Assembly: GCA_963971305.1 (NCBI GenBank)
Contig: OZ020307.1
Span: 51,333,702-51,397,701, forward strand
Source of the DNA: Arcuatula senhousia
Lineage: Eukaryota; Mollusca; Bivalvia; Mytilida; Mytilidae
Length of the DNA: 64,000 bases
Direction of reading: 5' to 3'
In this document: piece by piece, positions 55,001 through 64,000 of the stretch
How the letters are laid out: each line of letters opens with the position of its first letter
Numbering within the stretch: the stretch's first letter is position 1
Program-made: the position numbers and the translations under genes
Notes under the pieces: model-generated
Database searches by the model: none
Seen by the model: the letters and a program-made list of their open reading frames with translations, nothing else
What the model was told of the DNA's origin: nothing

Positions 55001-58000
55001 GAACAAAACAAGTAAGTTTGTGTGCTTAAAGTTTAAAATAACAAAAGAACATGTGTAGAATTGACTTTAACAAATAATTATTGGTACAGACATTTCAATA
55101 AGATTGGTAAGTTACCAAGTGTTTCTTTTGCTTATTAAATAATTTGGCAAATAAAAACTTATACTGGAAGAGTAAGTATTCTCTCTTGTAGTAGGAGAAA
55201 CATCTAATCATAGATAAGCATAAGTTATTTTTATACGACCGCAAAAAATTTGCGGACGTATAATGGTATGATGCTGTCGTCGTCGTCGTCGTCGTCGTTG
55301 TCGTCGTCGTCTGTTAACTTTAGTGTATACACGATAACTTTAGTTCTAGTTATCCAAATGCAATGAAATTTGACAATGATATTTCTTACCATTAAAGGAT
55401 GGATGGGATTGAGTTTGGGAGTCCCCCCTTTTTTCGTTTGGAAATTAAGGGCCAAAAGGGGCCAAAATTGTAACTTTTTTATTTGTTCTTACAATAACTT
55501 TTTCAAAATCTTCTCCTCTGAAACTACTGAACAGAATTCAATGAAACTTAGTATGATTGATCATTAGGGTGTCCTGCACTATAGTAATGTTTCAATTTCT
55601 GATTCGTCAAAAAACATGGCCGCCGTGGCTAAAAATAGACCAGGGGGGTCAGACTACTGTTTTTGGCTTGTAATTCAAAAAGTATAAGGGATAGATGAAA
55701 TCTGATGCCACCCTACTGCTTCAGGATCAAAAGTTCTACAAAAGTTTCCATTTGGTCGAAGTTGTCAGAAGACCCCTTATAGGGGTTACGGCCCCTTAAA
55801 GGTGAAAAATAGCATTTTTTCATGTTTTTGTCCTATAGTATGAAAATTATTGCAGATAGCAAAAAGCTGTTGCTTGCTTAATTGTTCAGCTCATTTAGCT
55901 CTACAAAAAACTCCATATGGTCGAAGTCGTCAGATGACCCCTTATAGGGGCTACAGCCCCTAAAATAATGTTTTTTCATGTTTTTGGCCTATGAAATGAA
56001 AACTATAGCAGGTAGAGAGAAGCTGTTGCTTGCTTAAATGTTCAGCTCATTTACACAATTAAGAATTAATTTTTGCGACCCCCCCCCCCCTTTTTCCCCT
56101 ACTACGTAATTAGGGGCCAAATGGGGCCAAAATCAAAACTTTTTTATTTGTGGTCCGATTTAAAAAATTTTTTTTGCAAGTTTATTCTTGTAAGGTAGTG
56201 AATCCAAATTTGAGAATTAATTTTTGTGACCATCCCCTTTTTCACTTGTTTTGTAATTAGGGGTCAAAAGGGGCCGTAATCAAAACTTTTTAGCTCACCT
56301 GGACCGAAGGTCCATGGGAGCTTATACCATCACTTGGCGTCCGTCGTCGTCGTCGTCTGTCGTCTGTCGTCTGTCGTCGTCGTCTGTTAACAATTTTTCA
56401 AACTTTAACTTGTCCGACACCATAAGTCCAATTGCAACCAAACTTGGTACAGTTGTTTAGTAGCATTATGTGTACAAAACTATCGTTCGGATTTTTGATT
56501 CGTAAAAAAACATGGCCGCCATGGCTAAAAATAGAACATAGGGGTAAATTGCAGTTTTTTGCTGATAACTCAAAAACAGTATCAGATATCAAAATTCTGG
56601 CAGGGTAAAAGTAATCAGCACATCAAGATCTACCTGCCTAGAAATTTTCAAGAAGATCCAACAACCGATGTAGGAGTTATTGCCCTTTTTGTGGATTTTT
56701 TGCAAATTTTGCACCTGTTTAGCTCAATATCTTGAAAACTATACTAGATATTTAAGAAATTTAAATTGCATATTGTTAAGCACATCAAGATCTACAAAAT
56801 ATGTAATAGGGTCAACGTTGTAGGACCTTTCCTTTTAGGAGTTATTGCCCTAAGAACGTCAAAATTTAGCATTTTAACAGCATTTCCTCATTACATTGAA
56901 AACGTTAACTCCTCTGACACTTTAAGTCCAAATGGAACCAAACTTGGTATAGTTGTTTATTAGCATTAGGTGTGTAGAACTGATGTGGGGATTTTTGATT
57001 GGTTGTAAAACATGGCCGCTGTGGCTAAAAATAGAACATAGGGATAAATGGCAGTTTTTTGCAAATAACTCGAAAACGGTGACAGATTTCAAAATTTTGA
57101 TTGGGAACAAAAGTGATCAGCACCTCAAGATCTACCAGCTCTGAAATTTTGAAGAAAATCCAACGACCCATGTAGGAGTTATTGCCCTTTTTGTGGATTT
57201 TTTGCAAATTTTGCACCTGTTTAGCTCAATATCTTGAAAACTATACTAGATATTTGAGAAATTTAAATTGCATATTGTTAAGCACATCAAGATCTACAAA
57301 ATATGTAATAGGGTCAACGTTGTAGGACCTTTCCTTTGAGGAGTTATTGCCCTTGGAACGTCAAAATTGAGCATTTTAACAGCATTTCCTCATTACATTG
57401 AAATGTTAACTCCTCTGACACTTTAAGTCCAAATGGAACCAAACTTGGTATAGTTGTTTATTAGCATTAGGTGTGTAGAACTGATGTGGGGATTTTTGAT
57501 TGGTTGTAAAACATGGCCGCTGTGGCTAAAAATAGAACATAGGGATAAATGGCAGTTTTTTGCAAATAACTCGAAAACGGTGACAGATTTCAAAATTTTG
57601 ATTGGGAACAAAAGTGATCAGCACCTCAAGATCTACCAGCTCTGAAATTTTGAAGAAAATCCAACGACCCATGTAGGAGTTATTGCCCTTTTTGTGGATT
57701 TTTTGCAAATTTTGCACCTGTTTAGCTCAATATCTTGAAAACTATACAAGATATTTGAGAAATTTAAATTGCATTTTGTTTAGCTCATCAAGATCTACAA
57801 AATTTGTAACAGGGTCAACATTGTAGGACCTTTCCTTTGAGGAGTTATTGCCCTTGGAACGTCAAAATTGAGCATTTTAACTGCATTTCCATATATCGAA
57901 AATGTTAACTCCTCTGACACTTTAAGTCCAAATGGAACCAAACTTGGTATTATTGCTTATTATTATTAGGTGTATAGAACTGTAGTGGGGATTTTTGATT

Positions 58001-61000
58001 GGTTGTAAAACATGGCCGCTGTGGCTAAAAATAGAACATTAGGTTAAACTGCATTTTTTTGCAAATAACTCAAAAAGGGTGACAGATTTTTAGATTTTGA
58101 TTGAGAACAAAAGTGATCAGCACCTTTAGATCCACCATATTGTCAGATGACCCCCTTATTAATCTTATGACCCTTTCAACGTTAAATAGATTTTGCCTTA
58201 TAACCTTTACTTCAGGCACATTTGTCAGGTGAGCGATTCAGGCTCCTGGGAGCCTCTTGTTTATTTCTGGTTTGTTTTTGAAATTTTTTTTTGCAAGTTT
58301 ATTTTTGTCAAGTAGTGAATCCAAATTTGAGAAATTATTTTTGCAACCCCACCTTTTTTCACCTGTTACATAATAAGGGGCCGAAATCGATTTTTTTAAA
58401 TTCTTGTCCGATTTTGACAATTTTTTTTGCAAGAGTAGAATACAAAATTGAAAAATTTATATTTTTACCCCCTGGGTCGAAAGTCCACCAGAGCAGCATG
58501 TGTCAAAAACCTTTGTCAGTCCACCATGGGCTGAATGTGTCCAGAGCAATAGACTATCCATATTGGGCCTAAAATGTACAGGGTTCAACATGTTGCGGTC
58601 GTATCATGCTGCGCTCGGCGAAGCTTTTTATTAGTAATTGTTATAAAAAAGCTATAGAATAGAAATATTTCATTAAGGAAATACAATTCGATTCCAGGGA
58701 CCATAAATTGCTTGTTGCTTTGTTAATTGCCCTCTCAATATTATAATGAACCTATTCAAACATACCAAGCAAAATTCTATGAAATAATTCTATATTCATA
58801 ACATTCTGTTTTCTCTCCAGAAACATACAATTGATGTTGGAACATGAGATGGATACCTCATCAACACTTAGAGCCGAAATAGAAGACATGAAAGTCCAAT
58901 TCAACAAGAAACAGGAGAAAGAATTGGCCAAATACCAGTCACTTCAAAAGTAGGCTGCATAATTATACCCCACTAAAAGTTTAGAGGTCATGTGTAGGGA
59001 TATGAAAGTCAATTTCATCAAAAACAAGAGAATGAATTGGCCAAATATACACGTCACTTCAGAAGTAGGATTCTTTTTTGCTTCAACTTTGGCAAGAGCA
59101 ATGTAAGGGAATCACTCTCTTTAATTTCATGGTTTTTTGTGAATAATTGTTTTGCCAGAAGTCTATTGTAATTATTTCTGTAGTAATATTGACATCAGCT
59201 TTATTTGATGCACTTCAGGCTAATCAACATTTTATATCTTTTAAACACTTTTTTTTCTATTTGACAACTTTAAAACCAAGATAAGATACAATTTATCTTA
59301 AATATTGAATACCTTTTTGTGTTTTACCTTTAGGATTTGAAAAATCTTTATCTTGCTTATGGCTTTCCCGGGAAAGAAAAATATGGGGTTGCTAAAAAGC
59401 AATGGTGTACATGAGGACATTTGATTCTACATTTTTTGGCTGACCTAAAAATTCTGCCTGTGTTTTTATTTTACTTCCAATGTGTTGTTAAATTTCACTT
59501 CAGAGAGAACGAACTATTGAAACACCAGCTGAGGAGATATGTAAATGCTGTACAGATGTTGAGAGCTGAGGGCTCAAATGATGATAGCTGTTAGTACAAA
59601 TGTTAAATTTATAAAAATCTTTTTCAACCTTGTGCAGTTCAGTTATACTTTACCAGACTTTATGACCACAGGAGAAAAGATATCTAAGAATCATGTCACA
59701 ATTATTCATTTATTTTTAATAAAACATCTTATTCAAAATTGAACTTGTAAGCTTCATGTAACACAATGAGAATTGTTGTTTTTTTAGATGCTGTATTACA
59801 GGCTTTATATTAAACAGTTTATTATTATACAACATACTTATATAAGAAAAAGTGTATTTAAATGTTTGATGTATATACTTTCATATTACTTTTTTATCTC
59901 AGTACAATTAGGAGTTCCAGTAGAAGAACCCCAGCCAAATATCCCACCAGCTAAATCAAACATAGACTACAGCCAAGAAGCCTCAGAATATGAACAGAAA
60001 CTTATACAGGTAGTTTTTTTAAGTGTTAGCTATTTGGTTTTGTAGTAAAGGTGTTTATCTTGTACCCTAAAAGTCATTAGTTTAAATCCAGGTGTATTTT
60101 AAACAGCATTGGTTCCTTTTATATCAAATACTTACCAGCATCTAAGAACAATATCCACCCTTGCTGTCCCATATAGATAAATTTTAAATCCTCAACTAGC
60201 ATTGCTTTGTAAATTGTTTTCAAATTATCCACACATACCATATAATATTTGCCATTTACCTTTTATGTTCAAGTATTTTAGTATCAAATGTTTCCACAAT
60301 GTGTTTATTTAGGTACCGGTACTTAAAAAAAATGCTCATGCTTATGGGAGCATCATGTTGTTTACAATTTATTTACTTAACAGGTTGCCGAAATGCATGG
60401 TGAGTTGATGGAATTCAATGAAATGTTACACAGACAATTGAATGGTAAAGAGGCATACATCCGCCGACTACAGCAAGAACTGGTTGACTTACGAGGACCT
60501 GTAAGTAAATGTGATGTTAACAAAATATCTGACTTTTTGATAGTATCAGATAAGGACTGTTCCATTAATATTGATGTGGGGGACGCAATTTTGTTCAAGC
60601 CCCCCCCCCCACCACAAATATAAAAAAATCATTACACATCCACAAAAAAATGCATTTCAGCTCCCCACCAACAGAAAAATAAAAAAACTGCATTCCCCGT
60701 AAATTTAAATGGAACAGCCCTCTGCATTTGCAACTAGTGTCACATGTTTCTGTAATTTCTGAATGGATCTGAGGATTTTTATCTTTTGATGGACCTATCA
60801 AACATGAAATACAATGTATGAGTAAGATTTAGCGTATATTGATGCGAACAAAAATGATGTAATTATTCTATCTGGTATTTTACGAATAAATATTGAGTTG
60901 TCCAACTGACCAATTTAACTTCAATCTTTTTATTTTTTTTTCTGAATACATGTATACTTATTTTGATTACTCCATACATTGTAGTTACCCAGAGATTTAC

Positions 61001-64000
61001 ATCTTAGTGGTGATCAGATATCTTCAGAGGCAGACAGGTATGTTATTGCATGTATTTTCATAACAATTGTTTTATTGTAAATGCAGTCAGTGATGAAACA
61101 ACTGCTATTCTAAATTTGTTTTTACCACTTTTATTTATTTCTAATCACTTACAGTTTGATACATATTTTGAATGCTTGTAGTAATAATTTAGAAATGTTT
61201 TCAGGGGAAAAATTCATGCACATTGCTTGTACTAACAGTACCTTGGGCAAATAAGAAACTCAGTTTGGTTCACATTTTTTTAAGCAATTGCCAGAGGCCT
61301 CAAACAGCTGTTCAGGATTTTAATGATGTCAATCAATTATAAAATATGATTTATTATGTAAAAGTTTTATGCCTTTTTCAGTTTTTCACAACATTCTAAG
61401 TTACTGATCAACATTTGGATTCCTTCAGCATTTATAAGAGGCTCACCAAGGGATAACTATCATGTTTATCAGGTAGGTCTTCAGCCTGTTTAGAGGCTTA
61501 CAGAGAGGTAACTATAGTGTTTATCGGGAAGGTCTTCAGTATTTATTAGAGGCTCATTGTGGGATAACTATAATGTTTATCAGGTTAAATAGATTTAAGT
61601 CGGTATATGAAATATGTTGTATTCACCTGGAAACAAGTTGACAAGCACCCCTATACTTTTTGTGCTTTTCGATGATTTGAAATAATTTCTAATTTTCATG
61701 AGATTGGTCATTTTTAATTCTTCAATATGTGACTGGAAGGATGTTAGCTTTCGGCTAAATGCACATTTTTGCCTTGAAAAGCGGGAGATAACTCTTTAGG
61801 AAATAAGACACCAAACTGGTAGTAAACTAGCAAGGATTCCAGCAGTCATTCCTGCTTAAGGTGAAGATACTCGAAATTGACTCTTTGACGATACAGTACC
61901 AATCTTTTGATTATGATTTACCTTTTCAAGTGTGATTTGACAATTAATTAAAAGTTTTGAGCTTCAGGAAACCATACTTTTCTAAGACCATGTTTATGTA
62001 CAAAAGCCATCATTTTTTACATGTTGTGTTATGTACATACAAAAATTGTTTTGTTTGTTATAAACATGTATATTGTTCATAGGTATTTCAATTTTATGTT
62101 TTAACAATTTCATTATTTTCATTTTAGGGTTAAAATTCTTCCTTGACAAAAATTTCTTTTACATATTGCTACATGTATGAAGAAATTTGACTATTGATCT
62201 TTATTTTTAGGTGTATGTTAGAATCAAAGATGAAGAATGGAATGTGTATAAAAGATACAGTGAATTCAGAGATCTTCACATGCATCTTAGGAAAAAATAC
62301 CCCATCATTAACAAATATGAGTTCCCACCGAAGAAAACTATAGGTAAAAAGGTAGGTCTTTTCAATTATATCTACTGTGAAGAGAAATATGATTAAAAAA
62401 TTGAATGAAAGTTTGAGTTATGATCCACCGAAATTCTCGATTTATTTTGGAAATCTTTTTAAAAAGATGGCAGAAGAACTCAAGGCCTACAGTAGTTGTA
62501 AAAGACATTAAGAATAAAGTATACAAATCACAGAATCTATAATCATTATTTAATTGAAAAATCCACATTGGAGAACAGTCAGCAGCTTTTAACATGAAGT
62601 GATACTGATAGTCATTTGAAAAAAAATGTTCAAATTGGCCTCAAACTCATATAATGCAATATTTTTGGGTTGTACAAATTTCACTGTATATACTGTAAAC
62701 ATGGAAATTTTCGTATGGGGCTAATTTTCGCTTAATTCACTATAACAAAATATCCGCAGAGCAAATGGATTATTCTTTAAGTGAAGAGAATGATACACAG
62801 ATTTATCCCCCACATCAAAGGTTCACTTTATAAAAACATGAAAATATTACCCTGTGAATATCCATGTTTACAGTACTTATAATATTTTGTAGGATGCAAA
62901 GGTTGTGGAAGGAAGGAGGAAAATGTTCCAATCCTACCTTCGTAGTGTTATAGACTATCTCTCTGAAAACGACCCAGGCCTAGCTGATGGTGTGTGTAAA
63001 GCTAAACTTACAGATTTCCTACCATTCTTTAGGTAATTTTACTAAAATCTAGTCTACTTTGTCAGTATTTGTTATGTGGGTTCTCATTGTGTTTGTTAAG
63101 ATAAAATGACAGATTTATTCTTCCATTCTTGAGGTAAACATCTTAGTTTTAACATATTTATTAATCCAGGATTGGAAACAAGCATTATGCTAATTTGAAT
63201 CCCTCTCCAGCTAGCAGTTTGTGAATGTAGCCTTAGTAGCGGCCCCTATTGAGACTACACTTATCAAACTCTTCAAAAGGGTATTTAACAAACACAGAAC
63301 AACTTTTTTTGTCCTTTCCAAAGGACTAGCATCGTTCCTTGAAACCATCTTCGCACTTGGTGTCAAGAGAGAGTCGGAAAATTTGTTCAGCAAATTTTCA
63401 CCCCGATGATTGAACCACGAACCTTGATGTTGGAAGCCCGATGTGTTCGCCACAACACCACCAGCTCTCATATCTTTGAGCAAGACTTCAGTGAAGGAAG
63501 CAGAGGTACTAATGGGTTATCCGAATGTCAAAAGTCCGAAAGGATTTGGTCAAAAAATTTAACTGCAAGTGATGAATGTCTCATCACATAAAAGTCAAAA
63601 GTCAAATTAAAGTTAATTTGATCCATGTATTGTGTCAGTATTTTATAAACTTTCATTATGTTAACAGTTTTATTAAAAATTAGCTTTAAACATAAAGCTG
63701 TATAACATTAAGGCCAAAACCATCCATATTGTTATTAACACAATCATTGCTTTTGGGTTTTTTTTCAGACTTTACAAGTGAATGCTCCTTTGTTATTTCT
63801 TTAAGTCATTTGACAGAAAATCCATGATCTCTGTACTACCATATCCAATTTTGAATGAGAGAAGTTGACCTGGACAAATTGAAAACTTACTAAACCAAAA
63901 CTTCTTTCAAACTGAAATCTTTGGTATATAAATTGTCATATTTTTGTCTTTCAGTGACAAACAACCAGAAAAAACAGACAAGAAATCAAAGATGAAGAAG
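48914..64000 (+). CDS. SNX29: Sorting nexin 29 orthologue (RUN, coiled coil, PX); 5' exon not found, 3' end beyond window
   Basis: Exons: 48914-48975, 49773-49906, 50323-50399, 51259-51504, 51843-52010, 52520-52796, 53016-53113, 53409-53499, 54164-54228, 54948-55011, 58821-58949, 59504-59589, 59903-60009, 60384-60500, 60985-61037, 61382-61472, 62211-62351, 62893-63032, 63955-64000. All junctions are in phase, giving about 730 codons, against 813 residues in human. Order matches human SNX29: LLTRLLDAVKQ, RUN domain (AGRGRAWLRASLNEHSLERY), KKKKKKNTHIVSFDDE linker, coiled coil, VAEMHGELMEFNE, then a PX domain (DEEWNVYKRYSEFRDLH, PPKKTIG). PX domains bind phosphoinositides and RUN domains contact small GTPase systems, so an endosomal role is likely. 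The first listed exon starts inside a codon, so an upstream exon with the ATG is missing. Divergent neighbour: RPL10. Confidence 0.95.
50984..51171. mobile_element. MITE in SNX29 intron 3, 188 bp
   Basis: TACCGTATAGCGGGTTATTT at the left is the inverse of the right end CCGCTATTCGGTA with its upstream AAAATAACC, one or two mismatches. Internally TTTTCGCGG words repeat. Confidence 0.8.
52520..54228 (+). CDS. SNX29: SNX29 exons 6-9: low-complexity linker
   Basis: Starts with a lysine run and HIVSFDDEGSE, as in human SNX29. It is then Ser/Thr-rich (SYTSMDRASISSADFDIR) and probably disordered. Exon 8 is followed by a partial copy of itself at about 53540-53612. Confidence 0.88.
53540..53612 (+). 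repeat. Partial copy of SNX29 exon 8 in the following intron
   Basis: AGCAGCATTTGCC starts at 53455 in the exon and again at 53565, 110 bp on. The copy ends ATAGACAAAAGGTTTTT where the true exon has ACCAAAGGTAAG, so its donor is damaged. Confidence 0.85.
54948..60500 (+). CDS. SNX29: SNX29 exons 10-14: coiled coil
   Basis: ELKQAVVAMMLRKDEVEEQN, MLEHEMDTSSTLRAEIEDMK, KENELLKHQLRRYVNAVQML, EASEYEQKLIQ and VAEMHGELMEFNEML align in order with the human coiled coil. Intron 10 (55012-58820) is enlarged by a nested A/B repeat. Confidence 0.92.
55227..58633. mobile_element. Family A element, copy 3, carrying nested family B, in SNX29 intron 10
   Basis: Inverse of the element at 18411-19860: starts TTATACGACCGCAAAAAATT, then (GTC)n, and ends TGCGCTCGGCGAAGC near 58625. 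Family B is inserted at 56291-58260. No coding sequence. Confidence 0.85.
56291..58260 (+). mobile_element. Family B element, copy 2, with about 501-bp tandem units
   Basis: Starts TAGCTCACCTGGACCGAAGG, has a (GTC)n patch near 56340-56390, and ends GGCTCCTGGGAGCCTCTTGT. The core repeats CAAATGGAACCAAACTTGGT with a 501-bp period (about 56931, 57432 and 57933). The units at 56901 and 57402 appear identical over several hundred bases. Confidence 0.85.
58981..59066 (+). repeat. Degenerate copy of SNX29 exon 11 3' half in the following intron
   Basis: TTAGAG, ATGAAAGTC, GAATTGGCCAAATA and CACTTC-AAGTAGG recur 113 bp after their exon positions (58868 to 58981, 58921 to 59034). The copy has small indels and substitutions. 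Confidence 0.85.
60985..64000 (+). CDS. SNX29: SNX29 exons 15-19: PX domain and start of C-terminus
   Basis: INIWIPSAFIRGSPRDNYHV leads into VYVRIKDEEWNVYKRYSEFR with the PX Arg-Tyr-Ser-Glu-Phe core, then FPPKKTIGKK (the PPK loop) and a helical end FQSYLRSVIDYL. The exon at 63955 continues with a lysine-rich stretch past the window. Confidence 0.92.
61423..61588 (+). repeat. 55-bp tandem copies of SNX29 exon 16 3' end with donor
   Basis: CTTCAG begins at 61423 (exon), 61479 and 61534. Each unit contains AGAGGCT, a GATAACTAT-like word and GTTTATC. The donor CAGGTAGGT of the exon becomes GGGAAGGT in unit 2 and CAGGTTAAA in unit 3. Confidence 0.85.
62691..62875. mobile_element. MITE in SNX29 intron 17, 185 bp
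   Basis: TACTGTAAACATGGA at 62691-62705 is the perfect inverse of TCCATGTTTACAGTA at 62861-62875. The interior keeps ATTTTCG words. Confidence 0.8.
63497..63545 (-). mobile_element. Short family R fragment in SNX29 intron 18
   Basis: GAAGCAGAGGTACTAATGGG and ATCCGAATGTCAAAAGTCCG match the terminal part of family R. Nothing more of the element remains. Confidence 0.6.

Noticed and set aside
56922..57717. Identical 62- and 63-residue frames on both strands
   Set aside because: They repeat because the 501-bp DNA units repeat; no start context, domain or splice support.

Overview
This window is nuclear DNA from an animal, most likely a bivalve mollusc and probably a mytilid. The evidence is its AT-rich, intron-rich genes with GT-AG splice sites, a metazoan ribosomal protein gene, and several non-autonomous repeat families of the type common in bivalves. 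In those repeats, short terminal inverted repeats flank a core of 146-181 bp tandem units, a (GTCC)n- or (GTCGCC)n-like microsatellite and a terminal hairpin. No bacterial, plasmid or CRISPR features are present. Species assignment is inference.

Region 1 (1-16 kb) holds two tandem copies of a secreted kringle gene on the + strand. The upstream copy is represented by its last two exons (43-225, 1467-1714). The second copy is complete by my reading (7584-15184). Seven exons, all joined in phase 1, encode a 521-residue protein: signal peptide, PAN/apple-like domain, degenerate kringle, sushi-like domain, kringle, sushi-like domain, kringle. Decayed reverse-transcriptase retroelement pieces lie upstream and in intron 1.

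Region 2 (16-26.4 kb) is a nest of non-autonomous repeats inserted into one another (families A, B, C and D below). No host gene was recognised there.

Region 3 (26.4-46.7 kb, minus strand) is the complete gene for 60S ribosomal protein uL16 (RPL10): five coding exons, 213 residues. Intron 4 carries a cluster of eight box H/ACA-like snoRNA copies of two families. Intron 3 is 13.35 kb. Almost all of it lies between perfect 31-bp inverted repeats 12.76 kb apart, and it contains a truncated DDE-transposase-like ORF, a minisatellite and several smaller transposons.

Region 4 (48.9 kb to the end, + strand) is an SNX29 orthologue (RUN domain, coiled coil, PX domain). It is divergent from RPL10. Nineteen exons were found with consistent reading phase; the first coding exon was not located and the 3' end runs off the window. 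Its intron 10 holds a large nested A/B repeat.

Main unexpected patterns: (i) at four exons in two genes, the 3' end of the exon plus its splice donor has been tandemly copied into the following intron; (ii) transposon arrays carry perfect oestrogen-response-element palindromes every 146 bp; (iii) one intron holds an H/ACA snoRNA cluster; (iv) the giant inverted-repeat-bounded insertion sits in a ribosomal protein gene.
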